Origin: Turnera subulata
Taxonomy: Eukaryota; Streptophyta; Magnoliopsida; Malpighiales; Passifloraceae
Assembly: GCA_028386065.3 (NCBI GenBank)
Contig: JAKUCV010001608.1
Coordinates: forward strand, 42,060-106,059
DNA length: 64,000 nucleotides
Reading direction: 5' to 3'
Of the stretch, positions 43,726 to 53,379 are shown in pieces. Under the pieces are notes generated by a model that saw only the letters and a program-made list of their open reading frames with translations, did no database searches and had not been told where the DNA came from. Every line of letters starts with the position of its first letter. Within the stretch, counting starts at the first letter, position 1. Made by a program: the position numbers and the translations under genes.

Positions 43726-43863
43726 TTTGTAACTTGTATAGTTCCTTAGAGGCTCTCTGAGCTGGTTTCATGCCTACTGTGTGCATGTACACATTATGTA
43801 TTCATTGTTAGGGTCTCCTAACCAAATTGCAATGAAAATTGATTTGATTCTCAAAAAAAAAAA
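43726..43863 (+). other. LINE 3' untranslated region and poly-A tail
   Basis: About 125 bp after the ORF2 stop, ending in TCAAAAAAAAAAA. Confidence 0.85.
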
Positions 43864-44893
43864 TTCAAGATCAAGGGTTCGTCAAGTCACACACAATATG
43901 CGTGTCCATATTAATATTTCACAAAATCGCTTTGCTATATGTTTTTTTTTTTTTTGAAATAAGTTGAAAGTATCTCAACCGAGTGAAGAAGAACAAACCT
44001 TTTAGAAGTAGCCGGTTCGTTCACAAATGAAAAAAAGGGACCAATGCATAGACTTTTGCAAATTAGTGTGGGGCCAATTTCGTCGGTGCACTTTTTGCTG
44101 TAGAACCTCGATGACAATTTCTTTCAACAAAGTTAATTGCGAGGCCTACCAATTAAAACATTAAGACAAGAAAAGAAGACTTTTCCAAGGATAGGAAAAT
44201 AAGCAGCAGAAGAGAAGAACTAGACATAATTTAGGCAAGTTCCAAGTTCCCAGTTCAAGAAACCTTAACCTGGTGCTGCCTCAAGAATCCCAGTCATCCC
44301 TAACTCATAATTAAGTTATTCTAAGGTAATTCTTCCTTCATTTCTTTCTTTTTTGGTAAAATATAAATTGCACAAGCAGTTGCTCTTGCACATATGATCG
44401 AGGGGGTGCTTTCTAAAACTTTAGGAATTCTCCTTTGACCAACCGCGGATGAACTCCTGGGGATGTGTTGTTTTTTTTATTTTCCTTTGATATGAGTATG
44501 AGACTGGGAAATTAAGCTTAACTAAGATTAATTTTTCTTAATTTTTTCCTTTTTCTTTTGTAAATATGGAAGCTTGGCTACTTATGTTTTTTGATAAATA
44601 ACCCAACTAAGATTTATCTGTTGTTTTATTGGAGTGGAAGATTCCTTCATGAGTTTCATGGCTATTCACTGTGGAAGTATCTGATCTGAATTCATTTTCT
44701 AATTGCAGAAGCTTTCTTCTGTAGCAAACTGCCATTTCCAATTGCTTTGTCGTCCTAACTTGATTGACTTGGTGAGGCAGAAGGTTCTAACTTGTGGAAT
44801 GTCAAAGACACCCAGCAAAACATAAATTTTCTGATCATGATGTAATATAACAGTGATACAGGAGGAGCAGAGGAGAGAAAGACCATAAGAAGC
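43864..44893 (+). promoter_or_regulatory. NLR2 upstream region with candidate leader intron
   Basis: About 1 kb of AT-rich sequence before the NLR2 start codon, with no other gene. A possible leader intron runs from 44326 (AG|GTAATT) to 44708 (TTGCAG|AAGC). NLR1 has the same donor and acceptor context upstream. No TATA box is assigned with confidence. Confidence 0.4.
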
Positions 44894-46630
44894 ATGGCAG
44901 TAGTTCCAGACTCAGTGATTACCAAAATAATTTCTGTTCTAGAGACTGAGGCTGCTTTGCTTGGAGGAGCAGGTGATGAGCTTCAAGATATCAAGCGGGA
45001 ACTAGAAAGTATGAGATCATTCTTGGTGGACAGCGACAGAAGGGGACTTCTAACCGAAGGAGAGAAGAGTTGGGTTGCGGAAGTCAGGGATTTGGCCTAT
45101 AATGTTGAAGACATCATTGACGAGTTCATGCACTCCGTAAACAGACGACGGGGTAGGAAGAAGATCCTTCAAAATGCGATTGCCTTCCCGAAAGATCTTT
45201 GGGCAAGACGTGACATTGCCAACGGGCTTCGGAAGATCAAGAATAGGATCCGTGATGCATCGGAGAGGAGCCGACGTTATGGTACAGAGCGTGTGGAAGG
45301 CAGCAGAAGCTCTCCAATTGATCACAGAGTGCTACTTGGGGAGTCATCTCTTTTCCTGAAAGATGATGATCTGGTTGGCTTCAATGATGAGCATCAAATG
45401 TTGATCAGATGGTTGACCACTGGAGAACTGCAAAGGACAACCATTTCAGTGGTGGGGATGGGCGGGTCTGGGAAGACCACTCTTATCGCCAAGGCCTACA
45501 ATTGTGAAATTGTAAAGCGGCATTTCGAATGCAGTGCTTGGATTACTGTCTCCCAATCCTACTCCATCGAACACTTGTTTAGGACCTTCATTCGACAATT
45601 TTACAAAGCAGCCAATGAAGCAATTCCTTTGGATTTGACTACAATGAGCTATAGAGAGCTTATAGAGATGCTTGTGAACTACCTTGAAAGGAGGAAATAT
45701 GTGGTCGTTTTGGATGATGTATGGGATACAGAGCTCTGGAATAAAATTAAAGTTGCACTTCCGAATGGCCAGAATGGTTGTCGGGTCATCATTACAACTC
45801 GGATTGAGGACATAGCAGCAACGTTTTTTGAAGTTGGAAGCAATATTCACCACATCAAGCCAATGGAAAAGGATGAAGCTTGGACCTTATTTTGTATGAA
45901 AGCCTTCCCATGGAATGCCAGGAGATGTCCGCAGGAGCTTGAAAATTTAGCCAAAGATGTTGTTGAAAAGTGCCAAGGCCTTCCACTTGCAGTTGTGTCT
46001 TTGGGTGGTCTCTTCTCTACTAAACGTTCAGAGTTGGAATGGAAAACAACCTATAATAGCCTTAATTGGGAATTGAGCAATAACACTATGCTTCAACCTA
46101 TCAAAAGCATTTTGTTATTGAGCTACAATGATCTACCTTACAGATTGAAGCATTGTTTTCTGTACTGTTGTTTATTCCCTGAAGACTATATAATAAAGAG
46201 GAAGAGGCTTGCTAGATCATGGATGGCAGAGGGATTCATAGAGAAGGTCAGGGGATTGACACCAGAAGAAATTGCTGATCGGTATCTTGTGGAATTAATT
46301 CGTCGAAGCTTGCTTCAAATGCTTGAAATGGACAGTTATGGGCTACCAGGAAAATGCAAGATGCATGATATGCTGCGGGAGCTTGCTATTTCAAAATCTG
46401 AGGAAGAGAAATTTTGTGCTTTATATGATGAACGAATAGGAGCAAGAGTAGAGGAGGGTATGATACGTCACCTATCAATCCAAGGGAGTGGGGCAAAAAT
46501 AAAACTTTGGGAGGGTGTGAGACAACTTCGGTCCTTTCATCTGTTTGCGAGTGAAGGTATCGATTCAACTATGATAAATAATTTGTTATCTTGTTTTAAA
46601 CTCTTAAGGGTGTTGGACCTACAGGGTTGA
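44894..46630 (+). CDS. NLR2 part 1: RPM1-like CC-NB-ARC protein, open to the solo LTR
   Basis: The 578-residue frame starts MAVVPDSVITKIISVLE. Residues 1 to about 120 are an Rx-N coiled coil with the EDVID-type motif (NVEDIIDEFM, about 71-80). NB-ARC follows: P-loop GMGGSGKTTL (about 188), RNBS-A CSAWITVSQ, kinase-2 KYVVVLDDVWD (about 268), RNBS-B GCRVIITTR, GLPL (about 361), RNBS-D CFLYCCLFPEDY, and MHD in CKMHDMLREL (about 488). All key nucleotide-binding residues are present. This protein class senses pathogen effectors and forms membrane-associated resistosomes. The frame reaches LRVLDLQG and meets a TGA from the solo LTR at 46628. As it stands it would make a CC-NB-ARC protein without LRRs. 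Confidence 0.93.
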   Translation: MAVVPDSVITKIISVLETEAALLGGAGDELQDIKRELESMRSFLVDSDRRGLLTEGEKSWVAEVRDLAYNVEDIIDEFMHSVNRRRGRKKILQNAIAFPKDLWARRDIANGLRKIKNRIRDASERSRRYGTERVEGSRSSPIDHRVLLGESSLFLKDDDLVGFNDEHQMLIRWLTTGELQRTTISVVGMGGSGKTTLIAKAYNCEIVKRHFECSAWITVSQSYSIEHLFRTFIRQFYKAANEAIPLDLTTMSYRELIEMLVNYLERRKYVVVLDDVWDTELWNKIKVALPNGQNGCRVIITTRIEDIAATFFEVGSNIHHIKPMEKDEAWTLFCMKAFPWNARRCPQELENLAKDVVEKCQGLPLAVVSLGGLFSTKRSELEWKTTYNSLNWELSNNTMLQPIKSILLLSYNDLPYRLKHCFLYCCLFPEDYIIKRKRLARSWMAEGFIEKVRGLTPEEIADRYLVELIRRSLLQMLEMDSYGLPGKCKMHDMLRELAISKSEEEKFCALYDERIGARVEEGMIRHLSIQGSGAKIKLWEGVRQLRSFHLFASEGIDSTMINNLLSCFKLLRVLDLQG

Positions 46631-46965
46631 TGCAGGAGCATAATTATTAGTATTTTAATATTTTATTTTATTTTTATGTTGTGTCGGTTACTGTTCACGT
46701 GTCACTGTTCACGCGTTACTGTAGCAGTCGGTTACTGTTCACGCATAGTATTCCTTTTATATTTAGGTTTTCTCTAGTATAAATAGGTTATGTTAGCTTT
46801 AGTTTTCGGTAGCTTATTATTATCTTATTTTGACTATACGTCTCTAGTGGTTTTTGAACCCTAATTATCAATCCTATTGTTCCTAACAATTCTGATTGCG
46901 TATTCCGCTAGATTTTCTGCTATTTTGAGTTTTCTATTCTCTATCCTATTCTCTACCCTACATCA
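46628..46965 (+). mobile_element. Solo LTR inserted in the NLR2 LRR exon
   Basis: 338 bp with TGATG...CATCA ends, flanked by perfect 5-bp duplications AGGGT (46623-46627 and 46966-46970). Removing it plus one AGGGT restores in-frame codons that match NLR1 across the site (LDLQ, one residue, AP). It carries three ACTGTTCACG repeats, a G-box CACGTG (46696-46701) and TATAAATA (46778-46785), so it has the content of an LTR promoter. Strand is assigned from the TATA box. No internal element sequence remains. A short TRIM-type element is a less likely alternative, since only one LTR is present. Confidence 0.9.
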
Positions 46966-46970
46966 AGGGT

Positions 46971-47984
46971 GCTCCCATAGAGTTGTTGCCGGAACACATT
47001 GTCACCTTTTTCAACATGAGGTACTTGAATCTGAAAAGAACAAGGATCAAGAAGTTGCCAGAATCCATTGGAAGATTGTACAACCTTGAAATGTTAAACA
47101 TTGGTGAGACTCAGGTTGAGGCCCCTCCAAATGGAATTGTGAAACTGAAAAGCCTGAGGTACTTGCTATCGTATCATTTGAATGAAGAAATGCTTTACGA
47201 CTTTGGTTATGTGTGTGGAACACAATTTCCTCAGAAATTAAGCAATTTAAGTAACTTGCAATTTCTAGGCATTGTTGAAGCCAATAGCTTTGTGATGAAA
47301 GAGATCCAAAGCATGGCTCAACTAGTGAGGCTCGAAATCTCAAATATCAAAGGCTCAGATGAGGAGGACCTGTGCTTTGCAATCCAAAATATGCCTCTGC
47401 TTCGCCGGTTATTAGTCAAGGCAGCGAAGGAGGATCAGATCCTTCGTTTGGATGCACTGAAATCACCTCCTCCATTCTTGGAACAACTTGTTTTGATTGG
47501 TAGATTGGAGAATATCCCACAATGGTTTCACGCACTTCAGAATCTGAGACGCTTGAGCTTAGTGGGGTCTAGGCTGATGTATGATCCACTTTCACATCTT
47601 GAAACACTACCAAGCTTGAGGCACCTTCACCTTCTCAAATTCTGTGAAGAGCTACACCTAGAATTCAAGAACGGCTTCCACAATCTTCAGAGCTTACATG
47701 TATATAATTGCTCTAATCTGCAAAGTATAACTATAGCTAAGGGAGTTATGTCAGGAATCAAATATTTAGAGATTATCTCTTGCGGAATGTTAAAGGAGGT
47801 TCCTAGTGGTATCAACTATCTTACCAAACTTGAAGAACTGGTGTTGGAAAATCTTGCAGAGGATCTTATTAAGCGAATTGAACCATCTGGTGTGGATCGT
47901 CCCAATGTTCAGCACATTCCAGAGATCACTTACTTTTACCAGACATCATCTGGGTGGTTTAAGAGAAACCTTTCCTCATCTTGA
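46971..47984 (+). pseudogene. NLR2 part 2: leucine-rich repeats, cut off from its start
   Basis: The frame resumes directly after the target duplication with APIELLPEHIVTFFNMRYLNLKRTRIKKLPESIGRL and continues through about ten imperfect LRRs (LEMLNIGETQ, LVRLEISNIK, LRRLSLVGSR, LRHLHLLKF, LQSLHVYNCSNLQSI, IKYLEIISCGMLKEV, LEELVLENLAEDL). It ends in TAG-free sequence at a TGA (47982-47984) after WFKRNLSSS. LRRs in this family recognise ligand or guard the NB-ARC. No internal break is seen. It is untranslated unless the LTR is spliced out or absent in another allele. Confidence 0.9.
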
Positions 47985-49412
47985 TGGTATTACTACAGCA
48001 AAAGCCTTTGAATTCGATACAACAGGTTTCCTTTTGAATTCCCTACATATATATATTGGAAATAATTAGATCCTTCCTCATCAATTATTATACACTAACA
48101 TTTGGCGGCTTAGCTATGTATTAGCTCACCTACTGTTGTTGTTATTGTGTAATTTGTAAAGATATATCCGAAGAAGCAAACTCACAGGAGGAGGAGGAGG
48201 AGGACTCTAGTGGAGTCGACTCGAAAAATGAGATAAGCTAGTTCCACGCCTGATCTGAAGTAATTGGATAGGAAGTGCTCCATATATATTACAAATAATT
48301 CGAACTTCTTGATTATTGCGTGTGGCCCTGACACTACTATCTCTTATTGCCATCAAGATCAATTTTAACAGTTAGCAGATGTCACAGGAGCTTTTTTATT
48401 TGGCATTTCAAGTGATTATTGCGTGTGATATAGGCATGCATGCTTTGGCCAGAAGTGTGTAGAGTTTATTAGCTAGTTGCATTTTTGTTTCTTGGCCATA
48501 CATATATACCTCATTGTCTGTTTGTATATATTGTTGTACTCTACCACAATACAATACCTACATTAAATCATTGATTTGCTGATGCTTGTGGTTTGGCAAT
48601 GGGAAATACATAATCAAGAAAGATGCCTAAAAAGAATGCCAAATCAAGTAAAATAATGTTGGTGTTAGAAGAAATTAATCAGCTCAAAGTTGGTCCGCTC
48701 CACTGAATCGGTTACATCCACCAACTCGCAAGGACAACCAAGTCAGATTAATGTAGTAAGGAAGAACAAATTGGCCACCGCGCAAAAACCTGTTCGATAG
48801 CCAATCTCCACAGGCCGGTGATGCGTTAGGGAATCGATCAGTCGGTGACAATGGTTTCCCCGACTACTGAAGAAATCTAATATAATGTAATGGACATGAT
48901 TGTGCTTTTCCAACTATTCTTGCCCTTAGGTGCTTTGATCATTTGTTTTCCCAACTCAAATTTCCGAACCTGCATTTCTTGGCTGTAGCTAGGCTACAAC
49001 CAAAAACTCCACCCTTTCCGTCCAGAAAGAACACTAAAGTGGCAAAATTTGATACACAAAAGGAAAAACAGTGATTTCTGTGCTTTTGCTAAAAAAAAAA
49101 AAAAAAGACATAATCTAAGTCTAAATCTCGTCAATTTTTTTAAAAAATTTACTGGAGAGACGGAATAGTTGCAAAATTTGTTTTTTTTGTGGTAGATGCA
49201 AAAATTTGTTATTGAATTGGTACTAACCCATAAATTAAATTTTTGATGAATGGTGCTTGTAGCCTTTCAATAATCTCTGGAAAGTCTTACAACCCATAAC
49301 TTCATTTGGTAGCTTCACATAGTATCCAACTCAACTATCATAAGTTATTTTTAATTTAGGCCTCAAAATATTAATAATTCACCTCCAATTTCTGAAACCA
49401 CTATGACTTGTG
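47985..49412. other. NLR2 downstream and intergenic, no gene seen
   Basis: AT-rich with no coding signal. A (AGG)n run lies at 48186-48205. The first few hundred bases probably hold the NLR2 3' untranslated region. Confidence 0.6.
48186..48205. repeat. AGG microsatellite, about 6 units
   Basis: Six and a half tandem AGG units, then GGACTC. Confidence 0.9.
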
Positions 49413-49425
49413 ACAATGAGTTTTT

Positions 49426-49579
49426 TTGGTTTCCATCGGGTATTTGGAGCTTTGCTCCGGCTAATCCGGTCGACCTGGGTCGCGTATTTTGATATGGTGG
49501 GTGAGTCTTCCTATGAGAATTTTCTGCATACACGAAGACTCGAATCCGAGACCTCACTTAAGCAGAACCAAATTGCTTA
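49426..49579 (-). mobile_element. SINE, 5'-truncated, Au-like
   Basis: 154 bp flanked by a 13-bp direct repeat ACAATGAGTTTTT (49413-49425 and 49580-49592). On the minus strand it reads GAGGTCTCGGATTCGAGTC, a tRNA-type B box. It then has CCGGATTAGCCGGAGCAAAG and a GGAAACC end next to A residues, like the plant Au SINE family. An A box is not evident, so the 5' part is probably missing. Confidence 0.75.
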
Positions 49580-49592
49580 ACAATGAGTTTTT

Positions 49593-50192
49593 AATTGTTC
49601 TGCGGATAACGAGTTTCCATTTTTTATCTTTTTATTCTTTCTCTTTCACCTTCTGGGTTGTAAACCAATGCCTCAGATGATTGGCTTGGTTCATATTCTC
49701 AGGGAAGTTAATGCCTCAGCTGGAGTGGTCTACCACCCTTAAGCTCCCTCTGGCTGCCTCGGTCTTGTGATGTGGGATTTAAATGCCTCTGTTCCTCCTA
49801 ATGTAATACCCACCCACTCACCTAGTGGATTTGCTTTCTATCATTGTATTCCAAAAACAAAAATCATGAACTGAGACTAAAACCGGTTCGATTATTAAAA
49901 AATCCTAGTCCCGTTTTCATTGGCAAAAATATTCAATGAATAATGGAAATACAAATGATTGAAGAAGAGTTGGTTTGAGTTGATGGCATGTTAATTCAAG
50001 ACTTGACAAGCTCAATTCAACTTTGTTTAATATTGCACCGAAAATAATATTGGAAGTCTAAGGTCACATAATAATTAATTCAAAATCAGACATTCCCAGG
50101 CCATTTATTAGTAAGGCTAGCCCTTTTACGCTCGGATTAGCACATACCATATTTAAGGATACTAAACTGTGTACTACCACCAACGACAGTTG
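49593..50192. other. Intergenic, no gene seen
   Basis: AT-rich, with no coding or repeat signature I can name. Confidence 0.6.
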
Positions 50193-50638
50193 GGGTTAAA
50201 CACCTTTTATATATTCGGAGTTTCACTTTTGTCCCGATCGTGTATCCCAGAGTTTTTTTGTCCCTTTTATGTATCCCGACTTTCAATTTTTGTCATTTTT
50301 GTATACCTCAGGCAGTCCGGCTAATGACATGGCCATCTACTTGGGTCCACTTGACAGGTGGCACAATGTCATTGGTGCCATGTGGAAATTTTGTGGGACC
50401 TACAAACTAGAATATTTGAGAAATAAGGTGGGACCACAATTTTATCCATGTAGTACCAATAGAATTGTGACACATGTCAAGTGGACCCGGACAGATGGCC
50501 ATGTCATCACTTGGGCTGCCCAAGGTACACAAAAAAGACAAAAATTGAAATTCGGGGTACATAAAAAGGACACAAAAACTCTAGGGTATACGACGGGACA
50601 AAAGAGAAACTCCGGGATATGTAAATGGTGCTTAACCC
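50193..50638. mobile_element. Palindromic MITE / foldback element
   Basis: 446 bp that is almost one inverted repeat. Arms of about 175 bp begin GGGTTAAACACC and end GGTGCTTAACCC, with roughly 85 percent arm identity by eye. The flanks share only TTG (50190-50192 and 50639-50641), a possible 3-bp duplication. Superfamily is uncertain. The open frame across it (50269-50703) is a by-product of the palindrome. Confidence 0.8.
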
Positions 50639-50810
50639 TTGTGGAGTTGACTAACTTCAGTTTGTCTGGTTCAGATTATCTATTTTTTTTAAAAAAAAAA
50701 TAATCCAAGATTATCTGGATTTGATCCACGAGAATTATATTTCGTTAGTGTAAATAACTAGACGAAGGCATATGATAATGACATTGGTTCTACTTTGTAA
50801 AAGCAGTGCG
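50639..50810. other. Intergenic, no gene seen
   Basis: 172 bp between the MITE and the C6 LTR, without recognisable features. Confidence 0.6.
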
Positions 50811-50998
50811 TGTTAAGAATAAACGATTTAGATAAAGAATAATAGTAGAGAGTATGATGAGGAAGAAGAAGAAATTGTGGGGAGGAAGAAACCGAGCTTA
50901 GTTTTCTCGTGACATTTCATTCATTATATCATGTATATATATAACAATGGTTGGTGGAATAGTGACATCCACTATTATAAAACGTGTTTTTTATAACA
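50811..50998 (-). repeat. C6 3' LTR, short
   Basis: 188 bp with TGTTA...TAACA ends. On the minus strand a CAAGGGGGAG polypurine tract directly precedes it. Short LTRs of this kind are usual in the Ale/Retrofit copia lineage. The 5' LTR lies beyond the window or is lost. Confidence 0.82.
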
Positions 50999-53379
50999 CT
51001 CCCCCTTGGATGTCACTGTGTATTGGGTAGAATACGTTAAGGGAGAACTGCCTCATTAAAAAACCTTACCAAGAAAAAACCCTATGGGATAAAAACTTGG
51101 TGAAGGAAAAAGAGTGCAGTGCGTATTCTACTCCCCTTCATTTTGGCCTCTCTTGATTTCTTGATGTCTTTGCATGCCAATTATCCTCTTGTCAACTTCT
51201 GGTGATGTGTGCCTTGTCTGATCACTTTTGATACATCATTACTTTAATTGGATAATGTAGTAGCATTTTCTTCATAATTTGTTGTTGGAGCATCTGCCTC
51301 GCTATCATTTCCATATGATCCTTGAGCATGCAGCATCTTTGAATATAGCCAAGCACAATCTCGACTAGCTTCGTGTATAATGATAACTTCTGCATTATTG
51401 GTAGTGTTTTGTGTTTCATATGATACTTCGGGTATGTGCTTTGTGCTTTATATGGATCAAATATATGACCTGCATCTGCAAGACAAACTATTTTCTTTGG
51501 GTTTACATGATTAATGTAATGCTATATCTTATTATGTCCCAAAGATAAAAGCATAGCCATTTCTTGCCAGTAGGCTTATGGCAGAAGCTGCGGGCTTCAT
51601 GTTACGAGCACTTTAACAGGGTACTCCAGGACTAATAAGTGCAAATTTAGTTTAAACCATATAAAAGTCAATTAGTTTGATATTGTATATTTCTGGAATT
51701 AGTTGTTTCAAGCAACGTGAATCCTTCAGGAATTCTCATGCATATATCATAACTTGTGGATCCATAAAAATAGACTTATCAAATAACTGCATCCACCATA
51801 GGGGAGTATATCTCCTCATAATGAATACCAAGTCGTTTGGGTAAAATCTTGTGCTACAAATTGTGCTTTATATCTTACTATTTATTCTTTTTTGCACAAA
51901 TACCCATTTTATGACCTATTGAATTTTACACCATCTTGTGTACGGACTATAGGTCCGGAAAATTTCTCGCTTCACATGCGAGCCCAACACAACCTTTAGT
52001 CGTGTTTCTTTATTTTGGCCAATCATACTGCGCCCACATTTGCCAATGTAGGTTCATGATCCTCATTTTATTTAGCGCTATATTATAAATAAAATAAGTA
52101 TTCCGTCAACGGTTATTTCACATTGGTTCCTTCTTATTCCTGACACTGTAATTGAGATCTCATCATATTCATTTATTTCAGGTACCTGAGTTACTTCTGG
52201 AACTTTATCAATTGTGTCAGAAGCCACTTCTTGAGGATTTTTCTCTTCTTAAGGACTTTAAATTTGAACCTCTACTGGAGGTCTTATTTTCTCACTAGGG
52301 CCATCTTTATCTCTTTGCTCCTTTTTCTCTTTCGAGAATTTTTCTTTGGAACCAAGCATATTGTACGCTACTAGCGTACTTTGGATTCATTTGCATATTT
52401 TAATTGTTCTCCAGGAACATTATTTCGAGTATGAGCATTCGAAGCTGGTATGGTCACACTTTTCAAATAAATATGTCTGGCAATTAACCTATCAAATTTT
52501 GCAAATGAATCAACTTTTGAACTTCAGGTTCGCACTAATTCGTTTGAGGATCAAAAATAGATATTGAATAACATTTTAATTATATCTTGATCCAGCTGCT
52601 TATTTCCTCCCCCTGATGTTGGGTAAACACTTTAAGCAAATATGTCTCCAATCTCAAATTAATGGTTTCAACTACTTTGTAATTGATGGAGATTTTTATA
52701 CCCAATATCTATTCCCTGCCTTCTTTAAAGGACCGGTTTTACTATGCTGTGGTGGAGCATTAAATACTGTACAACCAATGGTCCGAAGGTGGAAGATACT
52801 AGGTTCGTGACCATGAACCAATGGGGAGATCTTATGATCTTATGATATCTTATTGGCTTGATGCACATTTGCTGCGTGTAAAATACCATGTTCTCAAACA
52901 GTAATATCTCTTTAGCAATGGTCCTGCAATCAATTGGAAATATTCGCCCAGATCGGTTTGGGTTTATTTCCAACAATATACACTATCCATTAAAGAGATA
53001 TACCAGCATTATCAAGACATATAGTCTTACAAGATAATTAGGGATGTGTACCCGCAATTGGCTTAATCATAATAAGCGCGCAACATGCCAACTTGCGTCT
53101 AATAAGTACACAATGTACCATCTAGTCGATGCATCGATTTAAAATCACAAAAGTACCTAGATGGTTAACATGGTGGATTTATTAGTCTGCATATATGTCC
53201 CTGAATTATTGCCAAAAACTTGCTGGTGGTTCTTATGCCAACCTCATCGTAGGAAGGCTGAATAATTAGTTTTGTTTTCCGCAGCAAACAAACACATGGA
53301 AATTCATTGATTGTAAAAACTTCTGGTTTTTCAACCGAATGAATTCTGTGCATCATTATGGATCCGGGATGGCCCAACC
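50999..53379 (-). pseudogene. C6: decayed Ale/Retrofit-like copia pol
   Basis: A badly eroded minus-strand copia polyprotein with stops throughout. RNase H is recognisable at about 51420-51240 (NNAEVIIIHEASRDC, the copia HAEIIAIHEA block). RT and the integrase-RT linker occupy about 51600-52700. Integrase N-terminal sequence is at 53377-53165 (MGHPGSIMMHRIHS ... IQGHICRLINPPC). The element is split at 53379 by gypsy element G1 within the codons for WHDRL-GHPG, and resumes at 63656. No active function is possible. Confidence 0.85.

Larger units (their letters stand above)
38754..43863 (+). mobile_element. Near full-length plant LINE (L1-like)
   Basis: ORF1 and ORF2 are followed by a 3' untranslated region ending in a run of A (43853-43863). 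The 8-bp string CAAGATCA occurs before the 5' end (38746-38753) and just after the A run (43866-43873). It is a likely target duplication, two bases from the tail. ORF1 is open. ORF2 has two stops and one frameshift, so the copy is recently dead. Confidence 0.88.

Noticed and set aside
46628..46965. Treating the NLR2 interruption as an intron
   Set aside because: No GT-AG pair joins the codons in frame, whereas TG...CA ends with an exact AGGGT duplication do.
47806..48069. Open frame overlapping the NLR2 3' end
   Set aside because: It is a shifted reading of the LRR codons.
49489..49680. Short frame with a tRNA-like B box as a tRNA gene
   Set aside because: The B box belongs to a SINE with its own target duplication, and no cloverleaf can be drawn.
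50269..50703. 144-codon frame
   Set aside because: It lies almost wholly within a palindromic MITE; its length follows from the inverted repeats.
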